Positions 26,795-35,550 are shown, counted from the stretch's first letter. The stretch is DNA of 64,000 nucleotides from Bacillus sp. RAR_GA_16 (GCF_020165985.1 NZ_JAIUKZ010000009.1:96430-160429); one strand, 5' to 3'. The notes: generated by a model not told the origin, from the letters alone. A program made the numbers and translations.

Positions 26795-26833
26795 GGTGCC
26801 TGTCACCGCCCGCTTTTTGGGTGATTTTGTCGA
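26795..26833 (+). repeat. Bipartite dispersed repeat, copy 7
   Basis: GGTGCCTGTCACCGCCCG, 16-nt spacer, GTCGA. With CGGGC upstream (from 26790) the block forms a perfect 9-bp hairpin around CCTGT. It lies just upstream of the antisense promoter. Confidence 0.9.
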
Positions 26834-26976
26834 ACGAATGATAAGCCTTTTGCGTCAAGGTTCACGATAAATAGACGAAATATATATAATAATCAGTTAA
26901 TAAGTTGCGTTTTGTACAATGTCCATTCAAATCTGGTTTGGTATAGTAAACAAAAAGTGGAAAAGGATGAGTGTGA

Positions 26977-28221
26977 ATGGGAATCAATCGAAGACGTTTA
27001 CAGAGTCATCTGGAAGAACTGGCTAAGATCGGAAAGATTGGTGAGACGGGTGTTTGTCGTCTAGCGCATTCGAAGGAAGACCGAGAAGCGGTGGAAGTTG
27101 TAAAGGGATGGATGGAAGAAGCTGGACTAGAGACTCGTATTGACGGTTTTGGGAATTTAATCGGAAGGATAGATGGAGTGAAAAAGGAGCAGCCGATTCT
27201 AATGCTTGGATCTCACATCGATTCGCAGCCGTATGGCGGACGCTTTGATGGAACTGCAGGGGCACTTGGAGCAATAGAGGTCGTACATACGATGAAAGAT
27301 AACGGCATTACACCGAATCGTACAATTGAGGTGATTTGTTTTTCGGATGAAGAAGGGTCTCGTTTTAATAAAGGGGTCTTCGGTGTGAGAGCACTTGCTG
27401 GCTTGCTAGAGGAAGGGGAGCTTGAACGCAAAGATAAGACAGGGATGACGAGAAAAGAAGCGCTGAAGGAATTCGGAGTTGAGCCTGATCTTACGGAAAG
27501 TCCCGTATACAAAGAAGGAGAGATTAAAGCTTTCTTGGAACTTCACATTGAGCAAGGCCCAGTCTTAGAATCCAAAAATAAACCAGTTGGGATCGTCTCA
27601 GGAATTTCAGGACCTATCTGGCTAACCGTTACGCTTGAAGGTTTTGCAGGACATGCTGGCTCGGTTCCAATGCCTTTACGAAAAGATGCGATGGTTGGAG
27701 CAAGTGAAATCATTACGAAATTTGACCAACTTATTAAAGAGGAAGGACAAGAAACCACGGTCGGAACCGTTGGGAGTGTTCAGGTATTTCCAAACTCTCG
27801 TAACATCATTCCGGAAAAAGTGGAATTTACGATGGATTTACGTGATATCGACCTTGAGCATCGTACCAAGCTCGAAAAAAAGCTCTACACGATCATTGAA
27901 GAAGCTGCATCAACTTACAAACTCACGTACACGATTACGGAAGACACTCGGAGTGAACCACGCTACTGTGCAGACTGGATCAAAACGATCATGAGCGAAG
28001 AAGACAAGAAGCTTGGTTATGAATCACCAGTTTTAATGAGCGGTCCCTTTCACGATGCTCTATTTATGTCGTATATCAGTGACTATGGGATGGTTTTTGT
28101 TCGATGTGAGAAAGGGATTAGTCATAATCCGCTTGAATTTGCGGAAATGGATGATATTCAGAAAGGGGTGCAATTACTTTATCAGACAGCTATTCGGATT
28201 GCGATGGAAGAGGAGGGATGA
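26977..28221 (+). CDS. M20 family Zn-dependent amidohydrolase (N-carbamoyl-L-amino-acid hydrolase / allantoate amidohydrolase type)
   Basis: A 414-residue cytosolic hydrolase. Metal ligands are visible in GSHIDSQPYGGRFDG and CFSDEEGSRF (catalytic and bridging Glu). ELHIEQGPVLE and GFAGHAGSVPM belong to the lid/dimer domain, and the C-terminal ISHNPLEFAEMDD carries the last His ligand. These are typical of the HyuC/AllC/AmaB group, which cleaves N-carbamoyl amino acids, ureidoglycolate or allantoate. The exact substrate cannot be decided, since no pyrimidine or allantoin genes are adjacent. A bidirectional terminator follows. Confidence 0.85.
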   Translation: MGINRRRLQSHLEELAKIGKIGETGVCRLAHSKEDREAVEVVKGWMEEAGLETRIDGFGNLIGRIDGVKKEQPILMLGSHIDSQPYGGRFDGTAGALGAIEVVHTMKDNGITPNRTIEVICFSDEEGSRFNKGVFGVRALAGLLEEGELERKDKTGMTRKEALKEFGVEPDLTESPVYKEGEIKAFLELHIEQGPVLESKNKPVGIVSGISGPIWLTVTLEGFAGHAGSVPMPLRKDAMVGASEIITKFDQLIKEEGQETTVGTVGSVQVFPNSRNIIPEKVEFTMDLRDIDLEHRTKLEKKLYTIIEEAASTYKLTYTITEDTRSEPRYCADWIKTIMSEEDKKLGYESPVLMSGPFHDALFMSYISDYGMVFVRCEKGISHNPLEFAEMDDIQKGVQLLYQTAIRIAMEEEG

Positions 28222-28260
28222 CGAAATCATTTATTAGATTATCGAGAAAATGGTATAAAG

Positions 28261-28306
28261 AAAGCAAGTGGCATGCTGTAAAAAAGCATGCTACCTTTTT
28301 TGCTTT
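28261..28306. terminator. Bidirectional terminator
   Basis: GTGGCATGCT with AGCATGCTAC around a short A-rich loop, inside outer AAAGCAA/TTGCTTT arms. It lies between convergent genes. Confidence 0.8.
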
Positions 28307-28315
28307 CTATTTATC

Positions 28316-28753
28316 TTAAATCGACGAGTGACTCAACTTTTCAAATAAAATGATAGCTTCTTTGACTTTTTCTGGGATTACCTGCGATCTACCGCTATTC
28401 ACATCATAATTCACTTGTACAACCTCGGCTTTCACAAGCAGCTCGTCCTTTCGCATAATCACATGACATAGTTCAACACTAGTTTTCCCAAGCTTCGTCA
28501 CACGGCAAGACACGTCAAGAACATCATCTAATTTAGCTGGTTTTATAAACTCAATGGTAATCTTTCTTAAGACAGGATCAAATAAATGATCTTCAGCCAG
28601 CTGTTGTAACCGATCACCAAGAACGTGTCGGAAATATTCTGTAGTGGCAATGTCGATGTACGTGGAATAATGGGCATTATAGACAATTTTTTGACCGTCA
28701 ATCTCGGAATAGCGCACGCGGATGGGATAAGAGAAATGCTCTTCTTGAGACAT
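28316..28753 (-). CDS. Acyl-CoA thioesterase, 4HBT hotdog fold (YbgC/FadM type)
   Basis: A 145-residue single hotdog domain. RYSEIDGQKIVYNAHYSTYID near the N-terminus is the conserved catalytic region of the 4-hydroxybenzoyl-CoA thioesterase family, with an acidic residue one turn before the conserved Tyr/His. It would hydrolyse a short acyl-CoA or aryl-CoA in the cytosol. The usual sequence has Asp at the position after RYxExD; here SEIDG preserves it. No informative operon partners. Confidence 0.8.
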   Translation of the reverse strand: MSQEEHFSYPIRVRYSEIDGQKIVYNAHYSTYIDIATTEYFRHVLGDRLQQLAEDHLFDPVLRKITIEFIKPAKLDDVLDVSCRVTKLGKTSVELCHVIMRKDELLVKAEVVQVNYDVNSGRSQVIPEKVKEAIILFEKLSHSSI

Positions 28754-28918
28754 AATTCACCTCAAATTCCTTTTTTCTTCATATTAACACAATATTCAGT
28801 TTTTATATGAGCGTTGTTACGAAATTTCCCGGGTAATGTCTCTATATGAAAAAGGGATTTGGACTTTATTCGTGAAGAGTGTAGCTTAGAGGAAAATAAA
28901 AGCTGGGAGTGGAGAAAA

Positions 28919-29881
28919 GTGTTGAAACCGAAAGTATATCTTACGCGAAAATTACCAGATGAGATTATTAATCAGCTAAGCGAGAAATGTGAATTGCGGA
29001 TGTGGTGGTCTGAGGAAGAACCTGTCCCTCGTGCTGTTCTAGAGCGAGAAATCCAAGAAGTGGACGGGCTTTTCTGCATGTTAACGGAAGAAATTGATCA
29101 TTCGCTCCTTGAAAATGCCTCGAAACTCAAAGTAGTAGCGAATATGGCAGTAGGCTACAACAATATCGACATAAAAGCGGCAAAGGAAAAAGGAGTTGTC
29201 GTGACGAATACACCGGGCGTGCTAACGGAAACGACAGCTGACTTAACGTTTGCCTTACTAATGGCGACCGCTCGGAGGATTCCTGAAGCATCTACTTATT
29301 TACGTGAAGGAAAATGGGAAGCCTGGTCTCCCATGCAGTTAACAGGTCAGGACGTTTATGGATCAACGTTAGGGATTATTGGTATGGGAAGAATCGGAGA
29401 AGCTGTAGCGAAAAGAGCCAGGGGATTTAATATGGAAGTTCTTTATCACAATCGTCGAAGAAATCAAGACGCTGAAGAGGAGATGGAACTTCAATTTGTA
29501 GAACTAGACGACCTTTTAAAAACAGCTGACTTTGTCTGCGTTTTAACACCGCTAACTTCTGAGACGAAGAACTTAATCGGACTGAAAGAACTGAGGATGA
29601 TGAAGAAAACGGCAATATTAATCAATACAGCAAGAGGCGGTATTGTAAACGAAGAAGCGCTCTATCATGCGCTTAAGGAGGGTGATATTTGGGGAGCTGG
29701 GTTAGATGTTTTTGAGGAAGAACCGGTGGCACTTGATCATCCGCTTCTAAGCTTATCAAATCTAGTGACGCTCCCACACATAGGCAGTGCAAGCATCAAA
29801 ACAAGAATGAAAATGGCCGAAGTTGCTGCGGAGAATCTTATGAAAGTATTAGGTGGGGAAGAAGCGCCTAATAAGGTGTAG
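28919..29881 (+). CDS. D-isomer 2-hydroxyacid dehydrogenase (glyoxylate/hydroxypyruvate reductase type)
   Basis: A 320-residue NAD(P)-dependent reductase. The dinucleotide-binding motif is LGIIGMGRIGEAVAKR (about 148-163). Catalytic Arg, Glu and His are in NTARGGIVNEEAL, DVFEEEPV and LPHIGSAS. NMAVGYNNID fits the glyoxylate reductase/gluconate 2-dehydrogenase branch, as in B. subtilis YvcT. I place the start at GTG 28919 (protein begins MLKPKVYL); TTG 28922 is an alternative. It stands alone and is followed by a degenerate repeat copy. Confidence 0.85.
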   Translation: MLKPKVYLTRKLPDEIINQLSEKCELRMWWSEEEPVPRAVLEREIQEVDGLFCMLTEEIDHSLLENASKLKVVANMAVGYNNIDIKAAKEKGVVVTNTPGVLTETTADLTFALLMATARRIPEASTYLREGKWEAWSPMQLTGQDVYGSTLGIIGMGRIGEAVAKRARGFNMEVLYHNRRRNQDAEEEMELQFVELDDLLKTADFVCVLTPLTSETKNLIGLKELRMMKKTAILINTARGGIVNEEALYHALKEGDIWGAGLDVFEEEPVALDHPLLSLSNLVTLPHIGSASIKTRMKMAEVAAENLMKVLGGEEAPNKV

Positions 29882-29896
29882 AGGATAAAGCGAGAA

Positions 29897-29925
29897 GTAC
29901 ACAGGCACCACTCAGATGTTGTCGA
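29897..29925 (+). repeat. Bipartite dispersed repeat, copy 8 (degenerate, short spacer)
   Basis: GTACACAGGCACCACTCA, 6-nt spacer, GTCGA. The core is in the ACAGG orientation. The left block has several mismatches, but the spacer is exactly 10 nt shorter than usual, as in copy 9. Confidence 0.65.
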
Positions 29926-29937
29926 ATAAACAGAAAA

Positions 29938-29977
29938 ACTGAGTCAGGAGGAGTGGATTATTCCTTCAGACTCAGTT
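29938..29977. other. Hairpin AACTGAGTC/GACTCAGTT
   Basis: A 9-bp perfect stem with a 22-nt loop downstream of the hydroxyacid dehydrogenase. No T tract follows on the + strand, so termination is uncertain. The remaining 200 nt to the deacetylase hold no gene that I can support. Confidence 0.5.
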
Positions 29978-30180
29978 AGTAAAAAACTACTTATTTTGTA
30001 TCAATCATCTGTTTAAAGTCTTTGAATGCAAGTTAAGTTCTAGCAGAGAACGGATGATAAAATCGTTATAAGCCACGAATGGATAAGCGGATGTGGTCGT
30101 TCCACCTGAATTGCACAGCGATTTCAAAGTGTTTTGTGCCTTCGAGGTGTTCTGCCTTAAGATTAGCCTCTTGTAACTGA

Positions 30181-31152
30181 CTATCCCAGGTTAAGAAGTT
30201 CTTTAAATTCACTAATCGATTGATAAGGTCTTACTGTATTACGGTGAATTTGCAGCATGTCATCACCAGGTTGTGCATAGCCTGCTTGTACTGTAAATGC
30301 CATTTCTATTCCTGCGGCATGAATTGCCTCCATCGTTTCCTCATCATAAGCGCCATATGGATAAGCGAGTGCATTCGTTTGGCCAATTAAATCAATACTA
30401 GTTTCAATATCTCTTTCTACTTCTGAAAACGACTTTGAAATCAAGTATGCTGTGCCATCTTCTTCGGAATTATGAAACGAATTCGTATGACTGGCGAATT
30501 CAAAAACATCAGATGCATCATCGATCTCTTCATGTGTAAGGTAATGATTGTTTTGTACGTCCTGCAGCTCTGCTTCGTCTTTATTGTAACTAGTAATTAA
30601 AAATTCAACGGCCTGAAAGCCATAGTCCTTCATTACTGGATAAGCGTTTATGTAATTATTTTTATGACCATCATCAAAAGTGATAAGTACACTTTTCTCA
30701 GGAACTTCGATTTGACCCTCCATAAACTGCTGGAATTCCTCAAGATCCAATGTGTAAAACCCATTTTCGTGTAAGAATGCCATCTGCTTCTTAAAGTTTT
30801 CCAACGGTACGATCGTGTTTGCTAGGGTACCATCCTTATTGAAATTTTTTTCTTTTAGGTCGTCTTTTGCAATAATATGATGGTAGGTTAAAACAGGGAT
30901 TTCTCTAGCGGGTGCCTTCTCAGCAGCCATTCTTAACCTTTCATCCCTCTGAGTCTGTTTGGTTTCGTTGCTTTGTAAATTCTCGTCCTGTTTTTTAGCA
31001 GAACTTGTTGATTCAACATCAGTATTACTTTCATTTGTTTCGTTTTCAGCAGCATCAGTGGTTCCGTCGTTTTCTCCAACATTAAACCCGAATCCTACTA
31101 AACTCCCAAGTAAAGCTAGGATAATCAATGAAATTAAGGTAAAATTTTTCAT
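30181..31152 (-). CDS. Secreted or membrane-anchored polysaccharide deacetylase
   Basis: A 323-residue protein with an N-terminal hydrophobic anchor (about 4-22), a long Asn/Glu/Thr/Ser-rich linker (23-80), and a NodB-type deacetylase domain (about 85-320). Motifs are LTYHHI (the PgaB/IcaB-like start), LITFDDGHKNN with catalytic Asp and metal Asp, ASHTNSFH with the two zinc histidines, and AYPYGAYD. It probably removes acetyl groups from poly-GlcNAc, peptidoglycan or another surface glycan outside the membrane. It is monocistronic. The linker suggests it spans part of the wall. Confidence 0.87.
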   Translation of the reverse strand: MKNFTLISLIILALLGSLVGFGFNVGENDGTTDAAENETNESNTDVESTSSAKKQDENLQSNETKQTQRDERLRMAAEKAPAREIPVLTYHHIIAKDDLKEKNFNKDGTLANTIVPLENFKKQMAFLHENGFYTLDLEEFQQFMEGQIEVPEKSVLITFDDGHKNNYINAYPVMKDYGFQAVEFLITSYNKDEAELQDVQNNHYLTHEEIDDASDVFEFASHTNSFHNSEEDGTAYLISKSFSEVERDIETSIDLIGQTNALAYPYGAYDEETMEAIHAAGIEMAFTVQAGYAQPGDDMLQIHRNTVRPYQSISEFKELLNLG

Positions 31153-31246
31153 ATTACTCCTCCTTTAAACCCGCTACCTCCCTATATTACCATTTAATTG
31201 GATTTAATTGACTGTTTTATTACAAATTTATTTCATTTTTTACAAA

Positions 31247-31275
31247 GGTGCCTGTCACCGCCCGCTATTTGTCGA
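31247..31275 (+). repeat. Bipartite dispersed repeat, copy 9 (short spacer, upstream of the transposase)
   Basis: GGTGCCTGTCACCGCCCG, only a 6-nt spacer, then GTCGA. It lies about 130 nt before the transposase start. Confidence 0.9.
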
Positions 31276-31352
31276 ACAGATTCGATTGACGAGTAAGCAA
31301 AGGGAGATTATTCTTGGAGAAAGGGCAGAAAATAAGTAAAGGAGGAAGAACT

Positions 31353-31415
31353 TTGACGAAGATTCTAAGGGCGAAGTCGCTTTTTAATCACACAACCACG
31401 ATCATGAGGTGGTGA
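31353..31415 (+). CDS. Putative 20-residue leader peptide of the transposase gene
   Basis: TTG 31353 follows a perfect AAAGGAGG at 7 nt. The reading frame is 20 codons, rich in Lys, Thr and His, ends in Arg-Trp-Trp, and stops at TGA 31413, overlapping the transposase GTG starts (31409 or 31412). The transposase itself has no well-spaced ribosome site, so it may depend on translation of this leader. There is no evidence of function for the peptide. Confidence 0.4.
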   Translation: MTKILRAKSLFNHTTTIMRW

Positions 31416-31990
31416 GGAAACCGAGAGTCTGGCTCCCAAACCATTTCTATCACATTGTAAGCAGAGGAAATCGAAAGGATCTTCTTTTTCAAGATGAGAG
31501 AGATTATCGCACGTTTTTGTACATTCTTCAGCAAGTCTTCGAAACACACCCCTTTGAAATCGCTTCTTATTGTTTAATGAATAACCATTACCACCTTCAA
31601 CTTCGATCAAAAGAATTTCCAATTTCAAAAATCATGGCTCTTGTGAACAAACGATACGCGACTTATTTTAATAGTCGGTATGAGTTAACAGGTCACGTTT
31701 TTGAGAAACGTTATTTTGATGAGCCACTCAACTCCCCGACGAATATGTTGGAAGTTAGTCGCTATATTCATCTAAATCCAGTGAAAGCAAATCTTGTATA
31801 CCAACCATCAGATTATCCCTGGTCTAGTTATCGCTATTATGCGGTGAAAGATCCCATGAAAAAGCCATACCTTAACGTTCATCCACTAGTAGAAGGCTAT
31901 CCAGGAACACTTCAAGAAAAGAAGAAACAATACTGTGACTATGTCACCGCACGACAGGAACTCTTTCTGGCTTCTCTCTTATCAAAGTAG
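31409..31990 (+). CDS. REP-associated tyrosine transposase-like protein (Y1_Tnp, IS200-like fold)
   Basis: A 193-residue protein. It opens RKPRVWLPNHFYHIVSRGNRK and contains the HUH metal motif in NNHYHLQL (about residues 58-65). Later come VNKRYATYFNSRY with a candidate catalytic Tyr, GHVFEKRYFD and the family signature YIHLNPVKANLV. These are the marks of the RAYT group of Y1 transposases, domesticated IS200/IS605 relatives that move REP hairpin sequences. There is no second ORF and no obvious IS ends. Repeat copy 9 lies just upstream. The start is GTG, probably coupled to the leader ORF. Confidence 0.85.
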   Translation: MVRKPRVWLPNHFYHIVSRGNRKDLLFQDERDYRTFLYILQQVFETHPFEIASYCLMNNHYHLQLRSKEFPISKIMALVNKRYATYFNSRYELTGHVFEKRYFDEPLNSPTNMLEVSRYIHLNPVKANLVYQPSDYPWSSYRYYAVKDPMKKPYLNVHPLVEGYPGTLQEKKKQYCDYVTARQELFLASLLSK

Positions 31991-32009
31991 ACCAAATGAA
32001 AATAAAAAA

Positions 32010-32027
32010 GATGCTCCACACAGCACC
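32010..32027. terminator. Terminator between the transposase and a minus-strand gene
   Basis: GATGCT with AGCACC (one G-U). The minus strand continues with a T tract, the + strand with CCTTTTCC. Confidence 0.55.
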
Positions 32028-32034
32028 TTTTCCT

Positions 32035-32052
32035 TAAACAAACGTTTATTTA
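32035..32052. promoter_or_regulatory. Palindrome-like motif TAAACAAACGTTTATTTA, copy 2
   Basis: Same core as at 22634 and 43613. This copy overlaps the stop of a minus-strand gene. Confidence 0.3.
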
Positions 32053-32522
32053 TAATCCCATAAAACTCTAAACTCTCCTTCTTCTTTTACCACAAATACC
32101 TCCTGCACAAGATCAAAATTTCCAAACTGATTTTGAAAATGCTGGGTAACTTTGATAGCGTAAACTTTTTTCATAATGACGCTATTCACCCCAGAACGCC
32201 AATTTTTCTTCGTTTTCACTTTGCCGATGTCAAAGGTGAACGACGTTGCACCAATATCCTGCGTAATCAGTTCGGAGCGTAATTGACTGTACTGTTCATC
32301 CGAAAAACGATTCTGTATTTCCGTATGAAACAGTGCCCAGGATTTTTTGAAGTCACCGCTCTGTTCGTATAAATAAAATTCTTTTACAGTCGCTGCTGCC
32401 CGGGATTTTGGTTGTTGCCATATCCAAAAGGCGATGCTGCCACCGAGAAGCAGTAAGACAAGTAAGATTAGAAAAACTTTTCCTTTACCTTCATGCTTCC
32501 TCCTCGTTTTAAAATACGACAA
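32046..32522 (-). CDS. Membrane-anchored protein of unknown function
   Basis: A 158-residue protein with a basic N-terminus, one transmembrane helix (about 15-36) and an extracytoplasmic domain with alternating helices and strands (TVKEFYLYEQSGDFKKSWALFH...). This resembles NTF2-like/DUF4878 surface domains, but no named family is certain. It lies between the transposase and the ankyrin lipoprotein, divergent from the latter. Confidence 0.6.
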   Translation of the reverse strand: MSYFKTRRKHEGKGKVFLILLVLLLLGGSIAFWIWQQPKSRAAATVKEFYLYEQSGDFKKSWALFHTEIQNRFSDEQYSQLRSELITQDIGATSFTFDIGKVKTKKNWRSGVNSVIMKKVYAIKVTQHFQNQFGNFDLVQEVFVVKEEGEFRVLWDYK

Positions 32523-32679
32523 CGTTTCGTCCTCCTTGGAGATTGACTATTAAAGTGTATGACGTTCGCCCCATTCAAAGACTGGTAATATCTGATTTCA
32601 CGAAACATTAACCTTTTCAGGAAACGTTTCACGATATAATGGTAAGGACTATTAGAAAACCCTTAATTGGAGGAAAATA

Positions 32680-33645
32680 ATGAATCGAAAGCTACTTTGG
32701 ATGTTGCCCATTTTAATTTTTGCAGTGGCATGTTCTGAATCCGAAAACAATCATGCCATTTCTGATCCTCATACTGAAGCAAGTGCAGAAAATCAGGGGA
32801 CATCAGAACAATCTGAGTTGTCGGATGATCAACAACTGTGGGAATATCTTTATCAAAATAACTCTGATGAAGCTGTATTAAATGAGATGGAAAAACTATT
32901 TAGTAAAGGTGTATCCCCGAATGCCGTCAATGACGATGGGATCACGCCAATCACTTATGCTGTGATGGAAGGCGATCAGAAGCTTGTTGAGTTCTTGCTC
33001 CAAAACGGAGTGGAGGTTCACGATCATGAAGAATCTGATCACCAAGAAAATGATGAATTGAACCATGAAAAAAATGAGAACCTGTTAGAAATCGCTGTTG
33101 AACAGAAAAATAATGAGATTATTGACCTGCTTTTAAAAATGGGGGCTCATTTTGAAATCGGCAATGAGCAAATGTTAGCCATTGCGGTTCAGGAAGAAAA
33201 TCCAGAGCTAATTAAAATCCTTCTACATAATGGCTACAATCCAAATCTTGAAATGCGAGTAAACGAGCAAGATTTTACTCTCTTAAACTATTCCATCATG
33301 GAAGATAATAAAGAGATCACTACTTTACTTCTCAATGCTGGTGCGAATCCAAATTTCGCAGCGAATAATGGTGAAGTGAGCGCATTGGCTACTGCCATCG
33401 TACAAGAGAAACCGACCGAACTCGTTTCGCTCCTATTAGGTAGAGGGGCTGATGCAAATGCACGGTATGAAGGGAAGCCTTTATTATTTGAAGCGATCAA
33501 ACAAGATCATCCTTCTCTTGTGGAAGCATTACTCGTTGCAGGAGCCCTTCCTTTTTCGAGTGAGGAAAGTGAAGAGGCCTATGAATTAGCGGAGGAGAGC
33601 GATCAACCAAAGGTTGTGGATCTATTGGAACAATATGGATGGTGA
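32680..33645 (+). CDS. Ankyrin-repeat lipoprotein
   Basis: A 321-residue protein. The signal peptide ends at AVAC, a lipobox-like cleavage site, followed by an acidic low-complexity linker (about 20-60). Five to six ankyrin repeats then fill residues ~60-320; NDDGITPITYAVMEGDQKLVEFLLQNG and later ..LLNAGANPN.. and ..LLGRGADANA.. are canonical. It should display a protein-binding solenoid on the outer face of the membrane. The partner is unknown. TATAAT lies at 32635-32640 with a GAAACGTTTC palindrome just before it. Confidence 0.82.
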   Translation: MNRKLLWMLPILIFAVACSESENNHAISDPHTEASAENQGTSEQSELSDDQQLWEYLYQNNSDEAVLNEMEKLFSKGVSPNAVNDDGITPITYAVMEGDQKLVEFLLQNGVEVHDHEESDHQENDELNHEKNENLLEIAVEQKNNEIIDLLLKMGAHFEIGNEQMLAIAVQEENPELIKILLHNGYNPNLEMRVNEQDFTLLNYSIMEDNKEITTLLLNAGANPNFAANNGEVSALATAIVQEKPTELVSLLLGRGADANARYEGKPLLFEAIKQDHPSLVEALLVAGALPFSSEESEEAYELAEESDQPKVVDLLEQYGW

Positions 33646-33660
33646 GTGAGATCGGCATGG

Positions 33661-33701
33661 AAAAAAGTCCTTGTTGCTAACTGAGCAACAAGGACTTTTT
33701 T
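33661..33701. terminator. Bidirectional terminator
   Basis: A perfect 18-bp stem (AAAAAAGTCCTTGTTGCT with AGCAACAAGGACTTTTTT). It lies between the ankyrin gene and the convergent glpQ-like gene. Confidence 0.92.
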
Positions 33702-33711
33702 GTCATAACAA

Positions 33712-34608
33712 TCATTTGCCGTGAAGAACATCATTTAGAAGGTCAGGGTAGTTCGTAAACATGCCCGATACGCCCCAGTCTAACAGGCGGCGCATATCTT
33801 CTTTGTCATTTACTGTGTAGGGATGGATCAGCAACCCAGCATTTCGTACATTTTGAACATAGGTTTGATCAATTTTTGAAGCAGACATTCCAACACCAAC
33901 AGCATACTTGGAAAGTTCTTGTAGTTCGTCCTCTGAAATCGTCGCCGGTTTTTTATAAGAAATAAGCTGAATAAGTGGCAAATTTGGGTTTAAGTTGTGC
34001 ATTTTTACTAAACTTTCTTGACTAAAAGATTGAATTAACACTTTGCTGGATCGTTCGTTCACGCCAGTTAAATTGTATTTGTTAAGAATACGAAGTAACT
34101 CTTCTTCCATGCCAGGATATACGTCAGGAGATTTTGTTTCAATATAATAGCGAGCGCCTGTTCCAAATGTTTGAATGACTTCTTCAAGTGTCGGTACTTG
34201 AATTCCTTCGTAAGCTGGATTAGCCTTTTCCGGATACTTTTCATTAAACCAGCTTCCCGCGTCTAACTCTTTTATCTCTTCAAGCGTATAGTCTTTTACA
34301 CGGCCAGTTCCATTTGTCGTCCGGTCTACTGTCTCATCATGCATCGCGATAAGTTTTCCGTCCTTCGTCATTTGAAGATCTACCTCAATGTAGTCTCCTT
34401 TCATCTGCTCACCTAGTTTATAGGATGGGATTGTGTGCTCAGGAGCATGTCCAGAAGCTCCTCGGTGAGCGACATTTAATAGTTTGCTAGAGTTTATGCC
34501 TGGTGTTCCTTCCTTTGTACTTGCTGAAGTAGTTACTGTAGTAGCAAGAAGACTACCAAACAAAATAACTGTCATTGCTAGAACTCCAATTTTCTTTCTC
34601 TGCTTCAT
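33712..34608 (-). CDS. glpQ: Secreted glycerophosphodiester phosphodiesterase
   Basis: A 298-residue precursor with an N-terminal signal peptide (about 1-30, ending TSAS) and a GDPD TIM barrel. [14 protein letters not shown] carries the catalytic His and Arg, [27 protein letters not shown] carries the metal Glu/Asp and second catalytic His, and YIETKSP a further metal residue. It hydrolyses glycerophosphodiesters, and in B. subtilis GlpQ trims glycerol-phosphate teichoic acid. I choose the second ATG (34608), which has GGAAGG at proper spacing. Monocistronic. Confidence 0.88.
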   Translation of the reverse strand: MKQRKKIGVLAMTVILFGSLLATTVTTSASTKEGTPGINSSKLLNVAHRGASGHAPEHTIPSYKLGEQMKGDYIEVDLQMTKDGKLIAMHDETVDRTTNGTGRVKDYTLEEIKELDAGSWFNEKYPEKANPAYEGIQVPTLEEVIQTFGTGARYYIETKSPDVYPGMEEELLRILNKYNLTGVNERSSKVLIQSFSQESLVKMHNLNPNLPLIQLISYKKPATISEDELQELSKYAVGVGMSASKIDQTYVQNVRNAGLLIHPYTVNDKEDMRRLLDWGVSGMFTNYPDLLNDVLHGK

Positions 34609-34794
34609 CTTTATCATCCTTCCCTAATTAACTACAACTGGAAGTATAAAGGTTCTATGTAAATTTAAATTTACTTTAAACGATTTATTCATTCAGAGGA
34701 TTGATGATGAAGAAGGTGAGAGAGAAAAAAAGTACTTAGAAATAAGGGGGAAGTCTCTTGAACTCTTAAAATAAGCCAGATTTATAGGAAAATA

Positions 34795-34836
34795 TTACGA
34801 GAAAGTGAGACAACCGTATTAGTACCTTTCTCGTAA
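34795..34836 (-). terminator. Hairpin, probable terminator of the GNAT gene
   Basis: TTACGAGAAAG pairs with CTTTCTCGTAA (11 bp). On the minus strand TATTTTCC follows. It lies in the 334-nt gap between glpQ and the GNAT gene. Confidence 0.5.
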
Positions 34837-34877
34837 AAAAGTTCATCATTTTAAAATAAATTAAGTCCGATTTCGCG

Positions 34878-34916
34878 AGTGACAGGCACTACCCGTTATT
34901 TGTCAGTTAATGTCGA
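34878..34916 (+). repeat. Bipartite dispersed repeat, copy 10 (inverted core)
   Basis: AGTGACAGGCACTACCCG, 16-nt spacer, GTCGA. The spacer itself contains GTCAG 6 nt after the left block, so both spacings (6 and 16) carry a GTC here. Confidence 0.85.
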
Positions 34917-34942
34917 GAGAAAATGAAGGCATACAAACATCG

Positions 34943-35449
34943 TTATTTTTTTCTTAAAGTTGGAACAGCAGAGAGCTTTCTAACATAGGTTTTAACATTT
35001 TCAATTTGCTTGCTTTCGGATTCGATCGTCAAGCTATTGGATAGCTTTTTTTCGATAATGTAATTGGTCAGGAAACTGCCTTTTGTTTCAAAGCCTAACC
35101 GTTTAAAGCTTTTAATTCCCTGGCTGTTTTCTTTGTCTACCATCCCATAGATCGTGGTGATTCCTTTGTCTAAGAGATATTTTTGAAAAACAGGAAGTAG
35201 TCCACGAGCAATCCCTTTTCTTTGCACACTTCGGTCTAAAACAACATAATCAATTAATACCATGTGATTAATTCTTAAGCGATAACTCAGAAATCCTGCA
35301 ATCTCTCCATTATCATGACAAATAATAAGTACTTCATGAGCATACTTCAATATACTTTTGATTGTAGTTTCAGGAACGTCAAAATTTTCTATACAGATAG
35401 AAAGTAAAGTTGGGTCATCCAATTCTTTCTGGCGATTACGAATATACAT
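34943..35449 (-). CDS. GNAT family N-acetyltransferase
   Basis: A 168-residue single-domain protein. VQRKGIARGLL (about 77-87) is the acetyl-CoA pyrophosphate-binding R/QxxGxG/A motif, and the preceding strand MVLIDYVVLD and the following helix complete the GNAT core. The C-terminal ~30 residues form a polar tail outside the fold. Substrate unknown. Monocistronic on the minus strand. Confidence 0.8.
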   Translation of the reverse strand: MYIRNRQKELDDPTLLSICIENFDVPETTIKSILKYAHEVLIICHDNGEIAGFLSYRLRINHMVLIDYVVLDRSVQRKGIARGLLPVFQKYLLDKGITTIYGMVDKENSQGIKSFKRLGFETKGSFLTNYIIEKKLSNSLTIESESKQIENVKTYVRKLSAVPTLRKK

Positions 35450-35504
35450 TCTTCATTCTCCTTTACGTTATAAAAATAAATACATAAGGCGATGTTACTG
35501 GTGT

Positions 35505-35543
35505 AAAAAATGGAGTTAATGCAGGCTTACTGCACTAACTCCA
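35505..35543 (-). terminator. Terminator of the 44-residue gene
   Basis: TGGAGTTA pairs with TAACTCCA, with an inner TGCA/TGCA stem, followed on the minus strand by six T residues. Confidence 0.8.
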
Positions 35544-35550
35544 GGCATTA

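Noticed and set aside
31365..31628. Minus-strand open frame over the transposase start
   Set aside because: It is antisense to the Y1 transposase, whose family motifs are clear, and has no matching domain.
32621..32630. GAAACGTTTC palindrome as a cre box upstream of the ankyrin gene
   Set aside because: The flanking positions do not match the cre consensus (four fixed positions differ).
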